A stretch of DNA of 64,000 bases. Source: Vicia villosa. Lineage: Eukaryota > Streptophyta > Magnoliopsida > Fabales > Fabaceae. The position numbers and the translations under genes were made by a program. The stretch spans positions 134,189,753-134,253,752 of the forward strand of contig NC_081185.1 in the NCBI RefSeq assembly GCF_029867415.1, read 5' to 3'. The notes beneath the pieces were generated by a model. The model made no database searches and was not told the DNA's origin. It saw nothing but the letters and a program-made list of their open reading frames with translations. Shown here piece by piece: positions 38,185 through 48,290 of this stretch (position 1 is its first letter; each line of letters starts with the position of its first letter).

Positions 38185-41100
38185 TTGGATGCAAAGTCAA
38201 ATAGTACAATGCATTTCTATTTGGAGCATACATCTCTTCAGCAGCATGACAAGGACCTATGTTTGCCAGGTTCCTATCGAAGTTGGTTCTATTTACCTGG
38301 TTGACTTCAGCCATGTAGTAACTCTGATCACCTTCGATATTCTCCACTATACCATCTTCTCTCCAAATCGTCACCCTCTGATGCATTGTTGAGGGTACAG
38401 CTGCTACACCATGAATCCATTCTCTACCAAGCAAAAGGTTGTAGTTTGCTTTTGCTGGTATAACCATAAACATGGTTGGCCTCGTAACTGAGCCTACTGT
38501 CAAATTGACTTGAACAACTCCCAGTGTTTGTCCTATTTTGCCTTCATAATTAGATAAGACCATGTTATGTGGCCTTATATCTGTATCGAACATACCAATT
38601 CTTTTCAGCATATATTGAGGCATTAGATTCACTGCTGCTCCTCCATCAACTAAGACTTTATTAATACCAACATTCTCAATCTTCGCCCTGATGTAAAGTG
38701 GCTTCAAGTGGTTTCGCATACCCTCATCTGGTCTTTCGAAGAAAGCATTCTGTTCTTCTACTGCACCATTATTCAGCACATAGTAACACACAGGTCTGTG
38801 TTTTGTCATTTCTTCGATATCAGCCTCTTCGCAGTCTTCTACTTCAACTTCCTGGTTAAACTCGTGAGGGAGTACAGATACTACATTACAATTAAGATTT
38901 ATGGATGACACTCCATCGGAATCAAAATCATTTGTCATTCTATCCTCTTCTTTCCAGGAATTTGAACGCATCTTCTCTTCTTCATCTAAGAGTTTCTCAG
39001 CTTCGAACAACCTGCGTTCCACCGGAGGTTTGTTTAACTTTGCCCCCTGGTATGAGACTTGGTTGCTACTAGATTCTCCAACTTCTCTTGGCCTGTATTC
39101 CTTCTGAGACTTTTTTATCCTCTGATGCCTTCTCCACTGGGATCGAGACATAGGATTTTTTCCCTTATAATTCTCCAATCGATTCGCCTCTCGATTTGGT
39201 CTTTGAAATTGTTTCCTATATGCCATTGCAGTTCTTCCTCCTTGGTCCCAGCTTCGCCATTTGTTGGTTCTTGCATCAGCTTGTATCCACCTATCCCTGG
39301 GTGCATTCGCAGGGACTTTGAAAGTCACTCTTCGAGCTCTAGGGTGTGGACTATCAGGCCTCTTTGTCGGAGTCCATATGTCGAAACCATAAAGTTTAGG
39401 ACGCAACCCCTGAGTTTCCCTACTCATATGGCAGTATATGCGTTCGAATGATCGTGCGAGTCTTTCATCATAGACTGCCCCACATCTGGGACACAGAGCA
39501 ACTTCAGTGTTTCCTTTGTGGCATCTGACCAAAAATCCTACCAAGCTTTCATCCATCTTTGGATATAGTTGTAGCAGGGGATTTGGCTCTCTTCCTGGAT
39601 GTTCCCATCTTTCGCGCCGAGCCCTCTCGAAGTTGGCTTCGACTCTTCGATTCAGCATGATCGAGCACCTTGGACACATCCATTGCTTACCACCGCTTCT
39701 CTCGTGACATTTCCAAAGATATTCTTTGAGGCTTTCAGTTTTTTGTGGAGCTTCGATGCCCCCATTTTGCCTTGTTAACCAAGTCTCTAATTCGCCAAAC
39801 TCAGACACTGGGCGTCTGGCACTGACCATGTTAACTGCTACTGGAGGAACTTCAGAGATTTGTATTTTCTGGAGTTTCATCCTGAGGTCTTCAGTGGCCT
39901 CGCTGCTTTCTTCCTTCGAGGCTTCAGTTATCTCTGCCTTGGAAGATTCTTCAACATCAGTATTGAAGATTATGTCACCATTTAGGCTTTCAGTAGCCTG
40001 CTTTCCATTGAACTTTGATTTAGTTTCTACAACTTCGACTTCAGACGCCTCCACCATGTTGATATCTTCTACCTCACAGAGGCTAGCGTCAGCAATGTTC
40101 AGAGGATTTGAATCTACCCTCATTTGATTCTTGGTTTTGTCAGCAAACTTCAACCTTCCATCATTGAGAGCATTTTGAATTAGATCCCTGAAAAGAAAAC
40201 ATTGAGAAGTTTTATGGCCTAAAAAACCATGATATTTACAGAAACCTCTTTTCTTCCGTTGTTCCAACGGAGGAATTTTGGAATTTGGGGGTAGTATCAT
40301 TTGGCCATCTTTTACCAGTAAATCAAATATTTCATCACATTTGGTAATGTCAAATGTATAAGTTTTCTTAGGGAACCTATCATTCTTATCATTTTCTACT
40401 GGGTTTTTTCCATTTGCTGGACTTAACAATTTGCAAGCATAAGGTGGCGCTTCTTTTAATTCAGCCAAGTCTATTTCGACTTCTTCAGGGCTATATGAGT
40501 CATTGAAAGACTCCTCATCAACATTCTCGGCTTCGACGTACGCCACTCTTTCTTTCTTATAGCTTTTATTTGCCCTAGCTTTTTCCGCCTTCAGGCGTTC
40601 GACCTGTCGAACCCTATCTGCTAATTGGGCCATGTCCCTGAGGTATTGGGTATCTAGTTTCTTTCTTATTGAATAATCCAAACCACCCGCAGCCATTTCG
40701 ACGAGTTCATGTTCCGGAACCGTTGTAAAACATCTTGATTTCAACAGGCGGAACCTATTTAAGTAGTCATCAATTGTCTCTGCGAATTTTCTTTTAACAC
40801 TGGCCAATTCTTTCAGACTTATCTTAGTTTGACCCATGTAGAATTGCTCGTGGAACAACCTTTCTAAGTATGCCCATGCGTCTATCGAATTTGGTGGCAA
40901 AGTAGTGAACCAAATAAACGCATTTTTTGTCAGCGAACTAGGGAAATATTTAATCCTTAGATCCTCGTTTCCCGCTAAGTCTCCTGCTTCTGTTAAATAT
41001 CTAGCAATATGTTCCACAGTTGACTCATTAGTTTCGCCAGAAAATTTTGTGAATTTAGGAACCTTAGTTCCCCTAGGCAATTCTGTTTGCATGATATAAT

Positions 41101-42211
41101 CTGATATAGGGGATGTATAATTTGGACGTCTGAGTCCAGTACTAAGGCCATTATTGGCCATAACCCTTTCTATCATGGCAGTTAAATTATTTTCTGTGGC
41201 CAGATTTTCTCTTCTAACTCTTTGGACAATCTCATCTGGATGATCGTCCCTACCCAAAATCCTCAATCTGGGTCGTTCTTCCTCCATTTCTTGTCGAAAG
41301 GGGACGGTCCTTTGACTTGAATCCTCCAAGTTAATTACCGGAGTCTTTTCGAACGACTCCGTCCTTCGTGAGGGGCCTATATCCCTAGGAACCGTCCTAG
41401 GTGGGGGAACCATATCTTGCACACGTTCCAAAATAGGCCTCTCTTCTTGACTCACAGGCTGTTTGTCTTTCCTTTTAGGTGGTGGTACTCCCATGAATTC
41501 TGCCATTCGATTCATTTGCGATGATATCTTTTGGAAAATTTCTACGTTTTCTCTATTTGTCGTAGTAACATTTGCCATTAGTGGGTTCAAGACTGAAGTT
41601 AGTTCTCTGGCCAAAACCCCTACCATATCATGGTTGCTTGCATCCATTTCTTGTCGAAATGCTGCTTGGTTATTTGTGGTGAAATTGGGTATTTGGGTAG
41701 AAAAATTAGTGTTGCGTCCACTTCGACCCACTGAACTAACATTTGGTGAAAATGTCGTATTATGAGTTGAGGTGTTTACAGGTCTTGCCCCTCGGACGTC
41801 TGTTCCAAATGGGAATTGGTATGGCATTCCATATGGACTATTTGGTCTCCATTCGAAGCCAGAACTTGTGCCTTGACCCATTGAATTGTTTGCAGCGTTT
41901 GTCCAGGGATACAGTACATCATCTGCACTTGTAGATGAGGGTGCGGTTGTCGATGCCGAAACTGGAACAGTTCCTGAATGTCCTGTAGTATTTTCAGGCG
42001 CAGTCTGGGAATTGTCTGCAGGTCTCGATCCATTTGGACTCGTTGCATCTCGTGCTTCTTGAGTAGAAGTCGAATTTGCCGCTCCTGATCCTGAACCTTG
42101 TGGGGGATCTTGATTACCCCCTGCACTGGCCGTAACGACCATTTTCCTGTTGTACCTTCGTTTGGGAATCGGTTGTGCACTGTCTTTTAATTTACCGTTC
42201 CTAAGGTTCAT
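38072..42211 (-). CDS. Retrotransposon Gag-protease polyprotein
   Basis: 1,379-residue frame starting MNLRNGKLKDSAQPIPKRR about 80 bp after the primer binding site. Residues 1-300 are Ser/Thr/Pro-rich. The retrotransposon Gag capsid region is at about 395-540 (WFTTLPPNSIDAWAYL, DYLNRFRLLKSRCF). A CKYHGFLGHKTSQC knuckle lies near 655. Two related CHx(7-8)CPxC finger-like motifs follow near 832 and 893. The pepsin-type protease is near 1170-1320, with VLVDGGAAVNLMP; the catalytic triad reads DGG where D(S/T)G is usual, and LLLGREWI marks the end of the domain. The frame is intact. Confidence 0.9.
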   Translation of the reverse strand: MNLRNGKLKDSAQPIPKRRYNRKMVVTASAGGNQDPPQGSGSGAANSTSTQEARDATSPNGSRPADNSQTAPENTTGHSGTVPVSASTTAPSSTSADDVLYPWTNAANNSMGQGTSSGFEWRPNSPYGMPYQFPFGTDVRGARPVNTSTHNTTFSPNVSSVGRSGRNTNFSTQIPNFTTNNQAAFRQEMDASNHDMVGVLARELTSVLNPLMANVTTTNRENVEIFQKISSQMNRMAEFMGVPPPKRKDKQPVSQEERPILERVQDMVPPPRTVPRDIGPSRRTESFEKTPVINLEDSSQRTVPFRQEMEEERPRLRILGRDDHPDEIVQRVRRENLATENNLTAMIERVMANNGLSTGLRRPNYTSPISDYIMQTELPRGTKVPKFTKFSGETNESTVEHIARYLTEAGDLAGNEDLRIKYFPSSLTKNAFIWFTTLPPNSIDAWAYLERLFHEQFYMGQTKISLKELASVKRKFAETIDDYLNRFRLLKSRCFTTVPEHELVEMAAGGLDYSIRKKLDTQYLRDMAQLADRVRQVERLKAEKARANKSYKKERVAYVEAENVDEESFNDSYSPEEVEIDLAELKEAPPYACKLLSPANGKNPVENDKNDRFPKKTYTFDITKCDEIFDLLVKDGQMILPPNSKIPPLEQRKKRGFCKYHGFLGHKTSQCFLFRDLIQNALNDGRLKFADKTKNQMRVDSNPLNIADASLCEVEDINMVEASEVEVVETKSKFNGKQATESLNGDIIFNTDVEESSKAEITEASKEESSEATEDLRMKLQKIQISEVPPVAVNMVSARRPVSEFGELETWLTRQNGGIEAPQKTESLKEYLWKCHERSGGKQWMCPRCSIMLNRRVEANFERARRERWEHPGREPNPLLQLYPKMDESLVGFLVRCHKGNTEVALCPRCGAVYDERLARSFERIYCHMSRETQGLRPKLYGFDIWTPTKRPDSPHPRARRVTFKVPANAPRDRWIQADARTNKWRSWDQGGRTAMAYRKQFQRPNREANRLENYKGKNPMSRSQWRRHQRIKKSQKEYRPREVGESSSNQVSYQGAKLNKPPVERRLFEAEKLLDEEEKMRSNSWKEEDRMTNDFDSDGVSSINLNCNVVSVLPHEFNQEVEVEDCEEADIEEMTKHRPVCYYVLNNGAVEEQNAFFERPDEGMRNHLKPLYIRAKIENVGINKVLVDGGAAVNLMPQYMLKRIGMFDTDIRPHNMVLSNYEGKIGQTLGVVQVNLTVGSVTRPTMFMVIPAKANYNLLLGREWIHGVAAVPSTMHQRVTIWREDGIVENIEGDQSYYMAEVNQVNRTNFDRNLANIGPCHAAEEMYAPNRNALYYLTLHPNGFQWDREIMDGPPDTAPLENYQTVRPTGWDDDGNNV

Positions 42212-42274
42212 ACAAGGTCTTGATATTGTCTAGACAAAAACAAAACAATTGATTAAAACAATCCGCGTGACACT

Positions 42275-42292
42275 GTCCCACTGGGCGTGCCA
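42275..42292 (-). other. Primer binding site of the Tat retrotransposon
   Basis: On the minus strand TGGCACGCCCAGTGGGAC starts 3 nt inside the 5' LTR. Its TGG start pairs with the tRNA CCA end. The tRNA species was not assigned. Confidence 0.7.
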
Positions 42293-42295
42293 ATT

Positions 42296-43264
42296 TGTTT
42301 ACGGTGATTTCCGGTAAACAACCGCTAGTCTTCCAAACTATAATAAATATGATTTGGTTACTTGCAGGATCGACTAGATTGATCCTAGGACACATAGTCA
42401 AGAAGATTGTTATCAATGTTCATTTGAATCATATTCGTAATTTGTCCTCTTCGATGAGTATTGTTCGATTCAAGAATCTTGGTAATTGCTTCGTTATATG
42501 TAATTATAACTTCAACAAGAAAAATAAATAACATAACATATGAAACTTAAAAATTGTTAAAACATAAAGAATCTTAAACTGCAGAAACGTTAAGGACTTT
42601 AAAAGTAAATGATCATGAAAGTAAATTCGAAAGTAAAATAAAGATACAGGAATGTAAATGACAAGAAATAAATGGAATGCAGTAACTCAGAAATGTATTC
42701 GAAAATGAAATACAATACACATGTATTAAAATGGTGGTGTCATACGTACATTTTCTCAGCGAACTCTTTCTCGTAACACTTGATACTTGAGTAAATATGT
42801 GAGTGATTTGTACAAAATGAACACCCGGAATCCTAACATAAAGACCCCTATTTATACTAGTTTCGACCTTAACGGTCCTACACTAATCTGCTGCCACGTT
42901 TCTCATCAGAACTTCCAGCGAAGCCATCTGTATTTGGACAGTTACGATACTGCCTTCGAATTTCAAATCTTCCCGCCTGAGTCCGTCTTCGACGCGTGGC
43001 AGTGTAAAAACACTATGAAAACACGCTAAGTAGTAACACTTAAATATATACTTTATAAATTTTGTCTAAGTCCCGAAGACATATGCTTTCATTAGTCTTT
43101 CAGTGTTCACTATCTTCAACGAACTTAGAAGTCTGTATCTTCGAGGCATGACCATCAGTAGCCATTCTTTCACTTTTTAAGGGATGGCCATCAGTAACCA
43201 TCTTTCCTTCGATTCTCAACTCCTTCGAAGGACAAACAATATAAAACGAAATCTTCAGCTAACA
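42296..43264 (-). repeat. 5' LTR of the Tat retrotransposon
   Basis: 969 bp, no difference seen from 27621-28589. On the minus strand TATAAATAG (about 42848-42856) is the likely TATA box driving gag-pol. Confidence 0.95.
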
Positions 43265-44195
43265 CAGCTACTCTGGCATACCTATACCAGAAGCTGAATG
43301 AGGCCTCCAACTGGAGGACGAGGCAGTTGACCGGATCCTGCACACTACTCACAGTACGTTTCATTTAAATTGTTTCGTATTTATTTATGTTTCGTATTTA
43401 TGTTTCGTATTTACTTATGTTTCGTATTTATTTATGTTTTAGAGCTGGATCATCTCCTACTTCTCCCGCATCCACGGCTTCCACATCGATCCTGCGTACG
43501 TTAACGCCATGCCCAGGGCCGCCAGATACGTTCTCCAGAGGGGGAACAATGCGGTGGGACCATACCGTGGGTACCTGGACCGCACGATGCACGACGACGT
43601 CACCTGGAGGCCGTTCAGCGACTACACTCAAATTGTCCCCTTTGACGGCATATCTCTATATTCTGGCTGGTTGGCATGCGGGACTACCATCATGGTCCGG
43701 TATGTCCCTGAGCGGTGCATGCGGTAGTTCGGATTCGTGCAGATGATACCTAGGTCACCCTTCGAGGCTGCTCCCGACACAGTGACCAGAGTGCAGCTCA
43801 TTGCCATGTTTGAGGATTGGGAGCATCATGTGGTACCGGAGGAGTATCGTCGCCGGCGGGTCACCCAGGACTGGCACAGTGTGTAGGGGTACGTCACATG
43901 GTTCTATCGGGTTTCACATCCTCTGCTGACACCCGACGCTCCCGGCACTCCTAGGCCAGCACACGAGGAGATCCTGGAGAACCAGCAGGCCGAGGATGAC
44001 CACGCCATTGATCTCCTGCCGATCTGCCAGCGGATAGAGATGCTTGGGCGGGACGCGTTGGATCGAGGTGTCGTTCATCAAGGCGGTCCAGAGGCAGTCG
44101 CCATGATGGAGATGATCGTCACTGATGCGGGCCGTGCGGCGGCATACGGGCTGTAGAGGAGGGCCCAGGGTGAGAGGGTTAGGCACACCCAGTAG
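43265..44195 (+). pseudogene. MAIN-like plant mobile domain gene, 3' part
   Basis: Continuation of the gene cut at 27620. Across the CAGCT duplication the frame resumes (GCT-ACT-CTG, giving ATLAYLYQKLNEASNWR). The exon ends at 43353 before GT; the next exon starts at 43443 (SWIISYFSRIHGFHID) and continues with FSDYTQIVPFDGISLYSGW. Three in-frame TAG codons (43725, 43884, 44154) break the frame before the normal-looking final TAG at 44193. The gene is therefore dead for two reasons: point stops and the retrotransposon insertion. Confidence 0.75.
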
Positions 44196-44400
44196 TGGTC
44201 GGGTTTATTTATTTTTTGTTTTCGGATTGTATCTTTAGCACACTATTTTTTTTTGGATTTGGATCGGCTTGTATATATTACTTTTTTTATCATATTAGTT
44301 TTTTCTGTTTATATGTCATTTATTTTATTTCCCGGTTTCCTTTAATTAAAAATACGAGACTGTTAAGAAAAACATAAAAAAAAACACAGTTTTTGCATAA

Positions 44401-44618
44401 TTCGGAAGTTCATTTCCGAAACCCCCCAAAATCTGAACAAAGGTGTTTTCGGAAGTTCATCTCCGAAAACACCCCCCATGAGGTGTTTTCGGAGATGCAC
44501 TTCCGAATTGTGGAAATTTTTTTTAAAAAAAAGTGCTTCGAAAGTTCATTTCCGAAGCAGGGGTAATTTGGGTTTTTCGTTGGGGTGACCCCCATAGGGA
44601 GGTGGCTAAAGAAAAACC
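44401..44618 (-). repeat. Right TIR region of the PMD MULE with palindrome array
   Basis: Inverted counterpart of 25798-26004. It carries four palindromes TTCGGAAGTTCATTTCCGAA or variants at 44401-44420, 44448-44467, 44488-44507 and 44537-44556, then the outer TIR ending GAAAAACC. Confidence 0.7.
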
Positions 44619-45129
44619 TTAAAAAATTCCAATCCGATCCGATCCAATTTAATGCGGTTTAATTTGGATCGATTTTTGGATATCCAAATTACAAATTATA
44701 TTTTTATTAATATTATAAAAATACTAATAATTCATAAATTTGATCTAATATATATCATATAGTAAATTAAAAATTAATATTATAAAATGAAAATGATCGA
44801 TTATAGTTGATTATAGTTGAAATAAATGAAATAATAAAAATAAATAGATTAAACTAAGCTAATAGATAAGATAAAAAAATTCATTATCATATAATAATAA
44901 ATTTATGTAACATACCATACTAATAAAAAATAAATAAGTACAAAATACATATACATGCGGTTCGGTTTGGTTTGGATCGATTTTGAAAAATTAATCCGAA
45001 ATCCGATCCAAACCGTCGGTTCTCACAAAATGGCATCCAAACACATCCAATAAACTTCGGTTTTTTGCGGTTTTCGATTTTTTTGGATCGGTTTTCGGTT
45101 TTTATTTGCATTGATTTGGATTTGAACAC

Positions 45130-46658
<1,529 letters not shown>

Positions 46659-46816
46659 TAAAAGGTAGTGCACTGACAGTGTAAAATAATTTTACACTGT
46701 CATCTAATAGAAAATCATAAATATGTCATGTCATTAAGTTTTTTTAAAATAAAAAAATGATTTAATTGGATACATGAGCGGTGATTGGTTGACATGTCAG
46801 TGCATCACCCCTTTTC
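46659..46816. mobile_element. Short MITE with GTGCACTGACA ends
   Basis: The left end AAAAGGTAGTGCACTGACAG and the inverted right end (AAAAGGGGTGATGCACTGACA as read on the minus strand, in two parts) form a terminal inverted repeat. Near the left end ACAGTGTAAAAT is followed by its own inverse ATTTTACACTGT. About 158 bp, non-coding. Confidence 0.6.
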
Positions 46817-46868
46817 TTTTATTTTAAATAGAGATTTATTTCCCCAAAAAATACCCAACAATTTCTGC

Positions 46869-47765
46869 TAGGGGTGATCAAAACCAAACCAACCCAATAG
46901 AAAACCGCAAACCAAACCAAACCAAACCGAAACCGCAAAAAACCGCATTTGGTTCGGATTAGTTTGGGTCATCTTTTAACAAAACCGCATGGTTCGGTTT
47001 GGTTTGCGGTTTGTATTTTATAAACCGAACCAAACCGAATCAAACCGCATTATGTTACAACCTAACTTTTACTTAACTCACATCCAACCCAAACTTAAAT
47101 CTATAATACCTTAACCTTGTGATTACGAACAATTTTCTCATCCTTATACATGATTTTAGTCCCGATCTTCTCAAATCTCTAATAGCATTATCGCGTCTTC
47201 TTTTCCACATACATCTTGCCTCTTTTTTTATAATCTCTACTCTCTTATATTATTTCTTTTTCACTTTTTCATTTTTAGGCAAATGTTCCCTATTTCAGTT
47301 TCTTTTTATCGCACATCTTCTTCTCTAATCTCTCAACTCTTTTGTTTTTTCTTTTTCACCTTCACTAATCTCTCGTATCTTCTATTTTTTTGTTTCATTC
47401 TAATAATGTTTATATTGTTTTATACTATTATTTTATGTTTATTATTCCACTTTTGTCTAATTTAATTTTTACATACTAAATAGAAAGTTATTGTCAAAAT
47501 ATGACGAGTTTTGTTGTTATTTAATAGTGTATGAATGTCTAAATACAAAGTTATGTTATCATCTATATGTATATGAATGGTTCAATAAAATATTTCTAAA
47601 AAACCGAACCAACCGCACCGAACCAAACCGCATTAGGTTGGTTTGGTTTGGTTCGGATTTTTTTTAAAAGCCAACCAAACCAAACCAAACCGCACGATTT
47701 TTTCTCTTGCGGTTCGGATGATTTTTTTCGTCAAAACCGCCCAAACCGCACCGCGATCACCCCTA
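46869..47765 (+). mobile_element. hAT-type MITE, copy 3, upstream of the U-box gene
   Basis: 897 bp, starting TAGGGGTGATC and ending GATCACCCCTA, flanked by the perfect 8-bp target duplication ATTTCTGC (46861-46868 and 47766-47773). The same family as 11330-12243, with a shared interior. It ends about 520 bp before the U-box gene start codon and may sit next to its promoter. Confidence 0.87.
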
Positions 47766-48290
47766 ATTTCTGCAACTACAACCGTATTAAAATTACTAAG
47801 GACCCACAATCATAACCCCATTTTTTCCTCTGTTTTTGTATCTTATGATTTTTCTGAATTTGATCATAAAATTCCCTTTGGTTACCCGAACGGGGACCCT
47901 TTTCCCAGCCTTTCCAGGTATAACTTTGTTGAGAATGGAAAAACACAGCCATGAATATACGGAAAACCCTTCACTACTCACCTTTCAATTTCACACAAAT
48001 TTCAATTTCAATTGATCTCGATCTGTTTCCGAATCATGCATTTAGGTATGCAAATGCATTTTGCAATTATCTTTCTTTCATTTTTTTCATGATTTTTTCA
48101 GGTTCCTTTTGCAGTTTTTGATTCATTTGTGTGGTTTCTAGGTTTTGTTTTGTGTGATTTCCAATTCTGTTGGTGGAAAAAAAATGAAAAAGTTGTACAA
48201 ATAATTCCTTTTTAATTTCTTTGATGTTTTTATTTTTTATTTTTATTTTATAATGTGAGTTTGTTATGTGGTGTTACCAAAACAGGTCAA

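Larger units (their letters stand above)
27621..43264 (-). mobile_element. Tat-clade Ty3/gypsy LTR retrotransposon with antisense PMD gene
   Basis: A 15,644-bp element flanked by the perfect 5-bp target duplication CAGCT (27616-27620 and 43265-43269). It has two 969-bp LTRs (TG...CA) that showed no difference on reading. In element (minus-strand) order: 5' LTR, primer binding site, gag-pro, RT, RNase H, archaeal-type RNase H, integrase, then a 5.9-kb tail carrying two genes on the opposite strand, then the 3' LTR. The second RNase H and antisense ORFs are hallmarks of the Tat lineage. pol is broken between RT and RNase H, so this copy is not autonomous. It inserted in the coding sequence of a PMD gene. 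Confidence 0.93.
25798..44618 (+). mobile_element. Mutator-like element carrying a PMD gene, split by a retrotransposon
   Basis: The ends are inverted repeats: the left shows TTTGGCTACCTCCC then GAAAAACCCAAACTACCCCTG, the right the complement of TTTAGCCACCTCCC and GAAAAACCCAAATTACCCCTG. Outside them TTAAAAAA occurs on both sides (25790-25797 and 44619-44626), an 8-bp target duplication in the Mutator range (8-10 bp). Each end holds four ~20-bp TTCGGA...TCCGAA palindromes. The payload is a MAIN-like plant mobile domain gene with no transposase. Removing the nested 15.6-kb retrotransposon leaves about 3.2 kb. The superfamily is inferred from TIR length and known association of PMD genes with MULEs. 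Confidence 0.7.

Noticed and set aside
28590..42295. Assignment of the retrotransposon to Ogre proper
   Set aside because: Ogre elements have an extra ORF upstream of gag and a long leader; here gag starts about 80 bp after the primer site. Tat clade is as far as the sequence supports.
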